Notes under the pieces: model-generated | Told to the model about the DNA's origin: nothing | Databases searched by the model: none | The model's input: only the letters and a program-made list of their open reading frames with translations | Part shown: piece by piece, positions 1 to 8,370 of the stretch | How positions within the stretch are numbered: position 1 is the first letter of the stretch | How the letters are laid out: the number at the start of each line of letters is the position of its first letter | Source: Candidatus Eiseniibacteriota bacterium | GTDB taxonomy: Bacteria > Eisenbacteria > RBG-16-71-46 | Length of the DNA stretch: 23,276 nt | Assembly: GCA_005893365.1 (NCBI GenBank) | Contig: VBPB01000007.1 | Location: forward strand, 1-23,276 | Reading direction: 5' to 3' | Made by a program: the position numbers and the translations under genes

Positions 1-116
1 AGGTCCGCGACGAGGTGTGGCGCGCCGTCCCCGCGCCCGGGTCGGCCGGACCCTTCGAGCAGGGCGTCGTGGTCACGGTCGAAGGGGTGGACGGCGTGAC
101 CCTCAGCGTGAGGTGA
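1..116 (+). CDS. NfeD-like protein, C-terminal fragment
   Basis: The window opens inside a reading frame that starts at base 3 and ends with TGA at 114-116, giving 37 residues. The piece contains EVWRA, then a short linker, then a beta-rich stretch ending VEGVDGVTLSVR. That matches the end of the OB-fold domain of NfeD proteins, where a GxxWxA segment is followed by a V.V..V.G..L.V strand pair. NfeD genes usually sit directly upstream of SPFH/stomatin genes and act with them at the membrane. Here the SPFH gene starts only 4 bases after the stop, which supports both the call and co-transcription. Only the tail is visible, so the domain type further upstream cannot be judged. Confidence 0.72.
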   Translation, partial: VRDEVWRAVPAPGSAGPFEQGVVVTVEGVDGVTLSVR

Positions 117-120
117 CGCG

Positions 121-1005
<885 letters not shown>

Positions 1006-1009
1006 GCCC

Positions 1010-1015
1010 TAGAAT
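1010..1015 (+). promoter_or_regulatory. candidate -10 element (TAGAAT)
   Basis: TAGAAT followed by CGGGG lies just after the SPFH stop and about 150 bases before the HEAT gene start. It resembles the TAGATT, TAGACT and TAGCAT elements before other transcription units here. No convincing -35 is visible, so this is a suggestion only. Confidence 0.3.
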
Positions 1016-1168
1016 CGGGGCTTCCTAGCCCCGGCGTTCCGATGTGAATCCCGTTGGCCGGGCTGCCGATACCTCCCGGGACCACCCGGCGGCGGCAGCC
1101 CGGGCGCGGCGCGAGGCCGCGCGGGTTCCGGCGTGCGACGGCGAGACACGGATGGAGCGACCCGACGC

Positions 1169-2941
1169 ATGACGATCGGCACCGGCAACGCATTGCGGCA
1201 GCCGTCGCTGAAGGATTTCAGCGCCCCGGCCCAGGCCGCGCACCAGTGGTTCCGCCTGATCGGGCGGGCCATCAAGATCTGCCGGCTCTACAAGCCGGAC
1301 TACCCGATCGTGGTGCAGGTCCGTGACCAGCTGCTCGAGCCGCTCGCGCAGGCCCTCTCGATCTACGGCGCCTGGCGATTCCGCATCACGCCGAACGAGA
1401 TCTTCCTGCTCGACGAGGCCGTGGTCCGCCCCAGCCAGCCCACGGCCGACGCCGAGGGCATGAGCAGCAAGGAGGAAACCCTCCCCTTCCTGTTCTACCG
1501 CGACGGCATCCGCGCGCTGGTCCTGCTGCCCGGGCTGCCCCGGCGCGACCTCGACGCGCTGTTCGATGCCCTGCTCGCCTCGAGCGGCGGCGTGATCACG
1601 CACGACGACATGGTCACGCTCATGTGGCAGGCCAACACCACGCACATCCAGATCGAGGCGGTGCCGCTGGAGCAGACCATCTACCTGTCCTCGCGCCGGC
1701 CGGGCGCCGGCGGCGGCGGCGGGGGCGAGGTGGGACAGAGCTACGCCTGGACGCCGTCGGGCAACGAGATCCGGGCCGAGCTCGGGCAGGCCTCGGGGGC
1801 GGCACAGGGACTCCACCGCGACACCTTCGACGACTGGCCGCTGCCCTTGGACCCGGCGGACGTCCCTTCCGCGTACCAGAAGATGCTCCCCGCGATGGAG
1901 TTCTCGCGCATGCGGCTCTCCACCGAGTGGGTGGGCGAACGCTCCACCGACTGGACGGTCCAGGCCCCCGACGTGATCCGGGAGATCTTGGGCCTGGCGC
2001 CCGGATCCCGGACCCGCTCGCTGCTCGCGCACTCGGTCGCCACCTGGCTCGTGGGCGCCATCCAGCGCTCCTCGTGGGCCGAAGCGCAGGAGACGCTCCG
2101 GCTGCTGCGCGAGCTGGATCCGGACGGCTCGCTCTCCACCGCGGAGCTCACCGAAGGCATCTCCGGGCTCGACACCGACGACATCTCCGAGCGGCTCGAC
2201 GAGTCGGAGACCGACGAGCAGGCCTGTTTCTTCGCGCTGGTGGTGGCCCTCGGGCGACCCGCGCTCGACCTCGCCTGCTCGGTGATGGCCAAGGCCCGCA
2301 AGAGCCGCACGCGCGCCGCCGCCTGCACGATGCTCTGTTACCTGTGCAGCGATGAGCCCGAGCTGCTGGCGCCCTACATCACCGATCATCGCTGGTACGT
2401 GGCGCGCAACGCGGTGTTCATCCTGGGACAGATCGGCGGCGCCGAGGTGGCGTCGATCCTCGCCCTCGCCTCCGAGCATCCCGAGCCGCGCGTGCGCCGG
2501 CAGGTGGTCGCGGCCCTCGGCAACGTGCCGCGCGACCTGCGCGCGCCCATCCTGGTCGCCCACCTCGACACCCAGGACCCGCAGCTGCTCTCGGCGGCGC
2601 TCAACATGCTGACCCGGGAGAAGAACTCGCAGGCCGCCGAGACCATCCTCAAGCAGATCGCCGCCCCGGACTTCGAGTCGCGCAGCGAGGACAATCAGCG
2701 CACGCTCTTCAACGCGCTCGCCGAGGTGGCCGATGATGCGGCGATCCCGGCGCTCAAGCTCCTGCTCCACAAAGGCGGCTGGTTCGCCCGCCGCACCCTG
2801 GAGCGCTCCGCCGCGGCGCGCACGCTCCAGCGGCTCGGCTCCGAGGCGGCCCAGGCGGCGCTCGCCGAAGGACTGCGCTCGCGCAGCGAGGCGGTCCGGC
2901 TCGCCTGTCAGGAAGCCCTGGCCACGAGGAAGGCGGCATGA
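1169..2941 (+). CDS. HEAT-repeat protein with an N-terminal domain shared with the adjacent HD-GYP protein
   Basis: A 590-residue soluble protein. I chose the ATG at 1169; a GTG 36 bases upstream in the same frame is possible. Residues about 27-137 form an alpha/beta domain (RAIKICRLYKPD..., ITPNEIFLLD, YRDGIRALVLLPGL) that aligns by eye with residues about 25-130 of the next protein. A glycine-run linker lies near residues 178-188. The C-terminal third (about 380-590) consists of helical HEAT-like repeats such as RNAVFILGQIGGAEV and RRQVVAALGNVPRD, a scaffold for protein binding. No catalytic motif is visible. The stop overlaps the ATG of the HD-GYP gene (ATGA), implying coupled translation and a joint role. 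Function is unknown; a signalling or adaptor role is inference. Confidence 0.85.
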   Translation: MTIGTGNALRQPSLKDFSAPAQAAHQWFRLIGRAIKICRLYKPDYPIVVQVRDQLLEPLAQALSIYGAWRFRITPNEIFLLDEAVVRPSQPTADAEGMSSKEETLPFLFYRDGIRALVLLPGLPRRDLDALFDALLASSGGVITHDDMVTLMWQANTTHIQIEAVPLEQTIYLSSRRPGAGGGGGGEVGQSYAWTPSGNEIRAELGQASGAAQGLHRDTFDDWPLPLDPADVPSAYQKMLPAMEFSRMRLSTEWVGERSTDWTVQAPDVIREILGLAPGSRTRSLLAHSVATWLVGAIQRSSWAEAQETLRLLRELDPDGSLSTAELTEGISGLDTDDISERLDESETDEQACFFALVVALGRPALDLACSVMAKARKSRTRAAACTMLCYLCSDEPELLAPYITDHRWYVARNAVFILGQIGGAEVASILALASEHPEPRVRRQVVAALGNVPRDLRAPILVAHLDTQDPQLLSAALNMLTREKNSQAAETILKQIAAPDFESRSEDNQRTLFNALAEVADDAAIPALKLLLHKGGWFARRTLERSAAARTLQRLGSEAAQAALAEGLRSRSEAVRLACQEALATRKAA

Positions 2942-4500
2942 CCCCCCCATCCCATCGTCCCGCCGGCGAGGGCGCGCCGGGCCCGGCCGACCAGCGGTGC
3001 CGGGAGATCGGCGTCCAGGTGGTCATGCGGTTTGCGGCCACCCTGCGCATCGGCCGCACCTACACGCCGGACAATCATGTCTTCAAGCAGCAGATCGACG
3101 GCCTGCTCGAAACCCTGGCCCCGCTGCTCGACGACCCGGGCGAGGCGGTGCTGGTATCGCTGGAGGAGGATCTCTACCTCAACGGCGTGCGGATCCCGGT
3201 CCGCAAGAACAGCATCAAGTTCCAGAACTCCGCCTTGGAGGAGTTCCGGCGCCGCGGCATCGCCGGCCTGCGGCTGCAGGCCGGGATCAAACCCGCGGAG
3301 CTGCATGCCTTCTTCCGGCTCTTCCTGCAGCCGGAGGTCTACGCCGGACCCGAGCTGCTGGCCGCCTGCCTCGCCCAGGGCCTCGATCACGTGGCCCCGG
3401 CGATCCACGCCTCGACCGAGGCGCCGGAGGACGACTTCGAGTACGACAGCTCGCTGCAATGGGTGGGCGAGGCGTTCGGAAGCGACGCCGCCGCCGGCGA
3501 CGGGGCCGTGTCCACCGGCGGGTCGGGCTCCAGCGGCGGCGGTGGCTACGGCGGCAAGGGCAGCGCCCCGCGGGGGGCGGCGCGCAAGAACTACTCGCAG
3601 GCGATCCAGGGCGCCCGGTCCCTGCTCACCACCACGACGCTGCAGAGCGGTCTCGAGCTGCGCCACGGCAAGCGCGTGGTGCAGCCGCTCGTCGATGGCG
3701 CGTTCGCCGACGAGCCGGTGGTGGTGGGGCTCTCGAGCCTCACCCACAAGGACGAATACACCTACGCGCACGCCGTGAACGTGTGCCTGGTCGCGGTCAC
3801 GATGGGCAAGCTGCTCGAGATGGATCGCCGCGCGCTCGCCGACCTGGGGGTGGCCGCCCTGCTCCACGACGTAGGCAAGAGCGCCGTCGTCGACCTGATC
3901 CACCACCCGCTGGAGTCGTTCACCGACGAGGAGCGCGCCGCGGCCGAGCGCCACCCGGTCGAGGGCGCAATTCTATTGGCGCACACGACCACGCTCAACC
4001 AGACGACCCTGCGCTGCATGCGCGTCGCCCTCGAGCACCACATCCTGCCGGACGGCTCGGGCTACCCCAAGTTCGAGGGCCGCTGGCCCCAGAGCGTGAT
4101 GTCGCGGCTCGTCGCCGTCGCCGACTGCTACGTGAGCCTGCTGGGTCACCGCAGCGAGCGGGGCGCGGTCACCACGCCCTACGACGCGCTCGGCCTGATG
4201 CTCGGGCCGCTGCGCAAGCGGTTCGACGCCGCCATGCTGTGGGCGCTGGTGCAGACCGTGGGCTACTACCCGCCGGGCCAGCTGGTGTTGCTCGACGATG
4301 GTTCGACCGCCGCCGTGCTGGCCCCCAACGCCGCCGACCTCGCCCGCCCGCACGTGCGCGTGGTGATCAGCATCACCGGCGACCCCGTGCCCCAGGACCA
4401 CCCGATCGAGTACCGCCCGCTGCCCAAAGAACTGAGCATCGTGCGCCCCCTCAAAGCCGTCGAGTACCCCGCCGCCCCCGAGCCCGAAGCCGCCGCGTAG
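2938..4500 (+). CDS. HD-GYP domain protein (putative cyclic-di-GMP phosphodiesterase)
   Basis: A 520-residue protein. The N-terminal domain (about 25-130) is homologous to that of the upstream HEAT protein. A Gly/Ser-rich linker (about 190-208) leads to an HD-GYP domain (about 225-450). Visible metal-site motifs are H278, HD at 310-311 (LLHDVGKS), HP at 339-340, HH at 367-368, DGSGYP at 372-377 and D396. HD-GYP enzymes hydrolyse cyclic di-GMP in the cytoplasm. The usual HHE..DG.GYP signature reads HHI here, so a glutamate is replaced, while the metal-binding histidines and the GYP motif remain. The start overlaps the upstream stop and is preceded by GGAAGG. No receiver or membrane segment is present, so regulation probably goes through the N-terminal domain or the HEAT partner (inference). 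Confidence 0.92.
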   Translation: MTPPSHRPAGEGAPGPADQRCREIGVQVVMRFAATLRIGRTYTPDNHVFKQQIDGLLETLAPLLDDPGEAVLVSLEEDLYLNGVRIPVRKNSIKFQNSALEEFRRRGIAGLRLQAGIKPAELHAFFRLFLQPEVYAGPELLAACLAQGLDHVAPAIHASTEAPEDDFEYDSSLQWVGEAFGSDAAAGDGAVSTGGSGSSGGGGYGGKGSAPRGAARKNYSQAIQGARSLLTTTTLQSGLELRHGKRVVQPLVDGAFADEPVVVGLSSLTHKDEYTYAHAVNVCLVAVTMGKLLEMDRRALADLGVAALLHDVGKSAVVDLIHHPLESFTDEERAAAERHPVEGAILLAHTTTLNQTTLRCMRVALEHHILPDGSGYPKFEGRWPQSVMSRLVAVADCYVSLLGHRSERGAVTTPYDALGLMLGPLRKRFDAAMLWALVQTVGYYPPGQLVLLDDGSTAAVLAPNAADLARPHVRVVISITGDPVPQDHPIEYRPLPKELSIVRPLKAVEYPAAPEPEAAA

Positions 4501-4544
4501 CCCAAGCCGGCCTCAGCCGCAGCAGGCGAGCTGATTCGCGCGCC

Positions 4545-4750
4545 GGGTGCGGGCGACCGGCCGGCGCCACCGTCCGAGCTCGCGAGCCGGCGCGAGCCAC
4601 AGCCGCAGCAACCAAGACGAATCGCGCTCCGGGTGCGGGCGACGGGCGGCGCGTCCGAGCTCGCGAGCGGGCGCGGGCCTCCGCCGAGCAGGCGAACGGT
4701 GCGGGCGACGGGCCGGCACCACGCGGCGGTGCGTCCGAGGCTCGCGGGAG
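4545..4750. repeat. three imperfect direct repeats, about 80-base period
   Basis: In the gap between the convergent HD-GYP and FecR genes (4501-4927), GTGCGGGCGAC occurs at 4547, 4633 and 4699. GTCCGAG, followed by a CTCGCGAG-like block, occurs at 4572, 4652 and 4732, exactly 80 bases apart. Copies have diverged between the blocks. No convincing gene lies in the gap; long open frames through it are low-complexity products of the repeats. Confidence 0.7.
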
Positions 4751-4843
4751 CCAGGGATGGCGGAGCGAGCCTCGGGGCAGCGAGCCGGAGCAGGATGCGG
4801 AGGCGAGCGTGCCGCCGCGCGGTGCCGACCCGTCGCCCGCACC
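4698..4843. repeat. long inverted repeat with 23-base arms
   Basis: The arm at 4698-4720 (GGTGCGGGCGACGGGC...) is the reverse complement of 4821-4843 with one mismatch in 23 bases. The left arm is part of the third direct-repeat unit, so one unit has an inverted partner about 100 bases away. It could fold into a large stem in either transcript. Confidence 0.65.
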
Positions 4844-4855
4844 CGGCGCCTGTCC

Positions 4856-4890
4856 AGCACCACCGGTGCCTGCCCGGCACCACCGGTGCC
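4856..4890. terminator. two tandem GC-rich hairpins between convergent genes
   Basis: The unit GCACCACCGGTGCC occurs twice (4857-4870 and 4877-4890). Each copy can fold as a GGCACC/GGTGCC-type stem with an ACC loop; the first has one weaker pair. They lie 37 bases beyond the stop of the minus-strand FecR gene and could act as a bidirectional pause or terminator. There is no U-tract, so the role is tentative. Confidence 0.35.
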
Positions 4891-4927
4891 CGAACGGCCT
4901 CGGTGCCCGCGCGGCCCGCAGCCGAGC

Positions 4928-5758
4928 CTACCGCGCCGCGCCCTCCAGCCAGTCCCGGCGCCCGGCGCGGAACGACCCGAGCTTGCCGATCTCCGCCGGC
5001 CGGATGTCGGCCACTTCCGGAGGTCGCCCGTCGCTGAAGACGTACCGGCGCCGTCCCCCCGGCACCGCCTCCGCCGCCGCCCCCTTCGCCCCCACGTGCA
5101 CGACCCCCTCGAACACGCACACGCACGTGCCCGCCGGCTCGCAGATCACCGCCAGCGTCGTGCCGGTCACCTCCACCGCCGCCTCGGGCGTGTCGAGGTG
5201 GAGCCGGGCACCACGGAACGAGGGGCCGGTGGTGACGCGGATCTCGCCGTGGCGGACCGCCCCCGTGACCCGGCGCGCGAACCAGCGGCCCGGGCTCGCC
5301 GGCACCGTGAACTCGGTCCCGCCGGTCACCTGGAACACAATGCCAGCGGCGCTCGCCAGCTCGACCTCGGCGCCCTCCGGCGCCACGACGCGCGCGCCGG
5401 GACGAAGCCGGCGCTCGAGCTCCTCGGCGTGGGCGAGCGGCACCGGCGTCTCGTCCACGATGGCGATGCCATCGCCGGTGGTCGAGAGCACGGTCCACGC
5501 TGGACCGCGGTTGGTGGCGAACAGCGCCACCGCCAGGAGGGCGACCGTGACCGGCGCCAGCGCCCACCGCCAGAATGGCCGCCGGTGCCAGGCGACCGGC
5601 AGCTCCAGCACCCGCCGCGCGCCGATCCGGCCGCTCGCGAAGTCACGCTTGAGCCGCGCCCGGTAGGCCACGTCGGCCCGCGGCATCGCGAGCCCGCGCA
5701 CGGCATCGCGCGCGCGCGTCTCGGCGTCGCTGCGGGGGGCGTTCGGGTCCGGCGTCAT
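4928..5758 (-). CDS. FecR-like membrane protein (putative sigma-factor partner)
   Basis: A 276-residue single-pass membrane protein. The first 60 residues are hydrophilic and would be cytoplasmic. One transmembrane helix lies at about 62-82 (WALAPVTVALLAVALFA). The outside part (about 110-215) resembles a FecR domain: GARVVAPEGAEVELAS, then TVPASPGRWF, then AVEVTGTTLAVICEP, the last being the characteristic TPxAxVxVxGTxF-type strand. FecR proteins sense an external state and control a partner ECF sigma factor. The start codon overlaps the stop of the sigma gene (ATGA), so the two are coupled. No zinc anti-sigma motif (HxxxCxxC) is visible in the cytoplasmic part, and no TonB receptor gene is nearby, unlike the classical iron-citrate arrangement. 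The signal sensed is unknown. Confidence 0.82.
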   Translation of the reverse strand: MTPDPNAPRSDAETRARDAVRGLAMPRADVAYRARLKRDFASGRIGARRVLELPVAWHRRPFWRWALAPVTVALLAVALFATNRGPAWTVLSTTGDGIAIVDETPVPLAHAEELERRLRPGARVVAPEGAEVELASAAGIVFQVTGGTEFTVPASPGRWFARRVTGAVRHGEIRVTTGPSFRGARLHLDTPEAAVEVTGTTLAVICEPAGTCVCVFEGVVHVGAKGAAAEAVPGGRRRYVFSDGRPPEVADIRPAEIGKLGSFRAGRRDWLEGAAR

Positions 5759-6441
5759 CCGAGCGTGTCCTTGAGAAGGGCCGCGAGGGCGGCCAGGGCG
5801 CGCGAGTAGCGCTTGCGCGCGGCGGCGTGCTGGACGCCGGTCGCGGCCGCGATCTCCTCGTGGCCCAGCCCCTGATAGTCGTGCATGACGATGGCGACGC
5901 GCAGCGGCTCGGGCAGCTTGAGGAGTGCGTCCTGCACCAGCCGCTCGCGCTCATCGGCGAGCAGGTCGCGCTCCGGATCGTTGGTGCCCCGGGTGAGCGT
6001 GGCCGCCAACGGTGAGTCGCCGTCGAGCGAGGCGGCGCGCCGCGTGAGCTTCCAGGCGTTCGACCGCCACAGGTCGCGGCAGGCGTTGTGGGCGATGGTC
6101 ATGATCCACGGCGCCGGGTCCCGCCCCGGGTCGAGCTGATGCGCCGCGCGATGCACCTTCAGGAACACCTCCTGCGTCATGTCCTCGGCCAGGGTCCGGT
6201 CGCCGAGCAGGCGGTAGACCAGCCCGTAGACCCGGTCGAAATACCGCTCGAAGAACGCCTCGAGCGCTTCGGGGTCGCGGGCGCGGACGCGTTCCAGCTC
6301 GGCCCGGTCGGGGGCGTCGCCGGTCCGCAAGGAGGCCGGGGACGCCCCCGCCGGTGGCGGGGCCGCCACCCCCCGATCCCCCGCCGACGTCTTGGAGGAT
6401 GCGGACGGCGCCATGTCTCCAGGTACGGAATGTTCGGACAT
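5755..6441 (-). CDS. ECF-type RNA polymerase sigma factor
   Basis: A 228-residue sigma-70-family factor. Region sigma-2 spans about residues 45-125, with ALEAFFERYFDRVYGLVYRLLGD followed by AEDMTQEVFLKVHR and the DNA-melting PWIMTIAHNACRDLWR segment. Region sigma-4 spans about 165-220, with LLKLPEPLRVAIVMHDYQGLGHEEIAAATG and RKRYSRAL, a typical -35-binding helix-turn-helix. There is no sigma-3 domain, which defines the ECF group. About 40 Ala/Pro/Ser-rich residues precede sigma-2; the second ATG, ten residues in, could also be used. It is followed directly by the FecR-like gene, its probable regulator. The promoters it reads are not identifiable from this window. Confidence 0.93.
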   Translation of the reverse strand: MSEHSVPGDMAPSASSKTSAGDRGVAAPPPAGASPASLRTGDAPDRAELERVRARDPEALEAFFERYFDRVYGLVYRLLGDRTLAEDMTQEVFLKVHRAAHQLDPGRDPAPWIMTIAHNACRDLWRSNAWKLTRRAASLDGDSPLAATLTRGTNDPERDLLADERERLVQDALLKLPEPLRVAIVMHDYQGLGHEEIAAATGVQHAAARKRYSRALAALAALLKDTLG

Positions 6442-6470
6442 GTGTGTCCGGCCCCCCGAGGAAGGGCCCG

Positions 6471-6476
6471 AGTATC
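6471..6476 (-). promoter_or_regulatory. candidate extended -10 for the sigma/FecR operon
   Basis: On the minus strand TGTGATACT (GATACT with an upstream TG) lies 29 bases before the ATG of the sigma gene and is followed by a GC-rich discriminator. No clear -35 is visible. Confidence 0.3.
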
Positions 6477-6574
6477 ACACAGCGGCCGGGGGGAGGAGGA
6501 GGGTGTGCGGATCCGCTCGACGACGGACCAGGAGGGACTTGCGACGCGCCGGCGTCGGGACCGCCGGCCCCGCG

Positions 6575-6591
6575 GCGCCCCTTGGGGGCGC
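6575..6591 (-). terminator. weak GC hairpin after the histidine kinase gene
   Basis: GCGCCCC-TTG-GGGGCGC forms a 7-base-pair stem 9 bases beyond the kinase stop. It lacks a U-tract, so at most it is a pause or 3'-end stabiliser. Confidence 0.3.
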
Positions 6592-6600
6592 GAGAAGCGC

Positions 6601-8196
6601 CTAAGCGGCCCGGGTCTCGGGCTCGGCGGCCGGGGCGTCGGGCTCGGTGGCCGCGGCCGGGAGCGGCAGGCGCACCCAGAAGGTGCTGCCGGCGCCGGGG
6701 GTGCTGTTGACGCCCACGTGGCCGCCGTGCAGCTCGGCGATGCGCTTGACGAGGTGCAGGCCCATGCCGAGCCCGCTGGTCCGGCCGTCCTGCTCGCGCA
6801 GGCCCTGGCCGAACAGCTCGAAGATGTGCGCCGAGTCCTCGGGCTTGACCCCGGGGCCATGGTCCTCGACCTCGATCACGATGAACCCGTCGTCGAACCG
6901 GGTGCCGACGGTGACGGTCTGGCCCTCGGGGCTGAACTTGACGGCGTTGGTCAGCAGGTTGACGACCACCTGCCGCATCTTGACCTCGTCCACCTCCAGG
7001 TTCGCCAGTCCGTCGTCCAGGCGCTCGCGCAGCGCGACGCCGTGCTTGGACGCCAGCGGCTGGGTGGTCTCGAGGGCGGCGTGGACGATGGCGTTGACCG
7101 AGACGCTCTGGCGCCGCAGCGTGAGCTTGCCGGTCTCGAGGCGCGACAGGTCGAGGATGTCCTCGATCAGGCCGAGCAGGCGATTGGCCTCGGCCTGCAG
7201 CCGGGCCAGGAACTCGGCGCGCTGCTGGGACGACAGCGTGACCGAATGCTCGTCGAGCAGCTCGGAGTAGGCGATCACCGAGGTGAGCGGCGTCTTGAGC
7301 TCGTGGCTGGCGGTCGAGAGGAACACGTCCTTCATCCGGTTGAGCTCGGCCAGCTTGAGGTTCGACGACTCCAGGGCCTGCGCGTGCGCGGAGAGGCGCT
7401 CCATGACCTCGGCGCGGTCGATGACGGCGCCGACGTGCTCGGAGAACAGCCGCAGCATGTCGCGATGGTGCTCGCGGAACGACTCCGGATTGTTGATGCG
7501 GTTGACGTTGAGCACGCCCAGGCAGCGGTCGCCGACGCACAGCGGCAGCGACAGGGCCGAGGTGATCCGGCGGTTGTGCTTGTAGTGCCGGCCCATCTCC
7601 GGGTTCGGCGCCTGGAGGCCGAGCAGCACCGACCTCTGCCGTTGCGCCACCCAGCCCGCGATCCCGTGGCCCATCGGCGCCTTGGCGTTGCGGGCGAACT
7701 CCGACTCGAGCCCGTAGCTGGCGCGGGTCTCGAGCTGCCCCGACTCGTGGTTGTAGATCATGATCGAGGCCTGCTGCGCCTTGAGCGTGGCGATGACCCG
7801 CCGCACGATGATCTCGAGGATCGAGTCCAGGTGGAGCTGGAGGTTGAGGGTGGTCGAGAGCTGGAACAGCGCCGAGATCTCGGAGAGCCGCGTGCGGGAG
7901 TCCTGCAGCTCCAGCTCGTCGGCGACCAGCGCCTTGCGGACGCGGTTCAGCTCGCGCTGCTTGAAGATCACGTAGCCGCAGAAGATGATGACCAGCCCGG
8001 CCAGGCCCCAGCTCACGGTCGAGCCGTTGCGGATCCAGAGTTCGCCCTCGTCCTCGGCGCGCAGCATCTGCAGCCCGGGCAGATAGAGGATCGGCACCGC
8101 AATGGTCAGGGCGACGATGACCGAGAAGGCCATCGCCCAGAGCGCCCAGGTGCGGCGGTTCAGGCGTTCGAGGTTCGGTTCGGGCGTGGCGATCAT
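6601..8196 (-). CDS. membrane-bound GAF sensor histidine kinase
   Basis: A 531-residue kinase. I chose the ATG at 8196 because it puts a standard signal-anchor region at the N-terminus; the frame is open further upstream but would run into the divergent gene. Two transmembrane helices lie at about 17-38 and 62-79. They are followed by a short coiled coil, a GAF domain (about 118-265), a HisKA domain with the phosphoacceptor H298 in ASHELKTPLTS, and an HATPase_c domain with N417 (NLLTNAVKFSPEG), DHGPGV at 445-450 and GLGMGL at 475-480. All catalytic boxes look intact. The C-terminal tail is Ala/Pro/Glu-rich. No response regulator gene is adjacent, so it is an orphan kinase here; the sigma-54-type activator at 11608 has a GAF rather than a receiver domain. 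Confidence 0.94.
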   Translation of the reverse strand: MIATPEPNLERLNRRTWALWAMAFSVIVALTIAVPILYLPGLQMLRAEDEGELWIRNGSTVSWGLAGLVIIFCGYVIFKQRELNRVRKALVADELELQDSRTRLSEISALFQLSTTLNLQLHLDSILEIIVRRVIATLKAQQASIMIYNHESGQLETRASYGLESEFARNAKAPMGHGIAGWVAQRQRSVLLGLQAPNPEMGRHYKHNRRITSALSLPLCVGDRCLGVLNVNRINNPESFREHHRDMLRLFSEHVGAVIDRAEVMERLSAHAQALESSNLKLAELNRMKDVFLSTASHELKTPLTSVIAYSELLDEHSVTLSSQQRAEFLARLQAEANRLLGLIEDILDLSRLETGKLTLRRQSVSVNAIVHAALETTQPLASKHGVALRERLDDGLANLEVDEVKMRQVVVNLLTNAVKFSPEGQTVTVGTRFDDGFIVIEVEDHGPGVKPEDSAHIFELFGQGLREQDGRTSGLGMGLHLVKRIAELHGGHVGVNSTPGAGSTFWVRLPLPAAATEPDAPAAEPETRAA

Positions 8197-8356
8197 GCGA
8201 GCGCATCCTGCGCAGGTGGTGAGGGACACCCCAGGGGTCGCAACGGTTATCGGCCGCCGGGGGGGCCGCTTTAGCCACAACCCGGGCGGCCCCGGAACCG
8301 GCCGGGGGCGCCACGATCCGGCCCGTCCGGCGGTGGTCCGGGGCCGGACCGCTTGG

Positions 8357-8362
8357 TAGATT
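8357..8362 (+). promoter_or_regulatory. candidate -10 element (TAGATT), possibly leaderless start
   Basis: TAGATT is followed by GCGGCACC and then GTG at 8371. A transcript starting 7-9 bases after this element would begin at or next to the GTG, so the following gene may be leaderless. No clear -35 is visible. Confidence 0.4.
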
Positions 8363-8370
8363 GCGGCACC

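Noticed and set aside
1025..2950. 641-residue open frame on the minus strand opposite the HEAT gene
   Set aside because: Arg/Gly/His-rich composition with no recognisable domains; it mirrors the codon bias of the plus-strand gene, whose product has clear helical repeats and a coupled partner.
4513..4863. Minus-strand frame of 116 residues through the repeat-rich gap
   Set aside because: Its Arg/Pro/Ala repeats come from the DNA repeats; there is no ribosome-binding site and hairpins overlap it.
4545..4890. CRISPR-like array or integron site
   Set aside because: The repeats are too diverged and long-period, there are no uniform spacers, and no cas or integrase gene is present.
6088..8274. 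728-residue plus-strand frame opposite the histidine kinase
   Set aside because: Antisense shadow, rich in Asp/Val/Gly/Leu from reverse-complemented codons, with no family features.
5951..8314. 787-residue minus-strand frame spanning parts of the sigma factor and kinase genes
   Set aside because: It is out of frame with both real genes, which carry full catalytic motifs; the product is Arg/Pro/Ala low-complexity.
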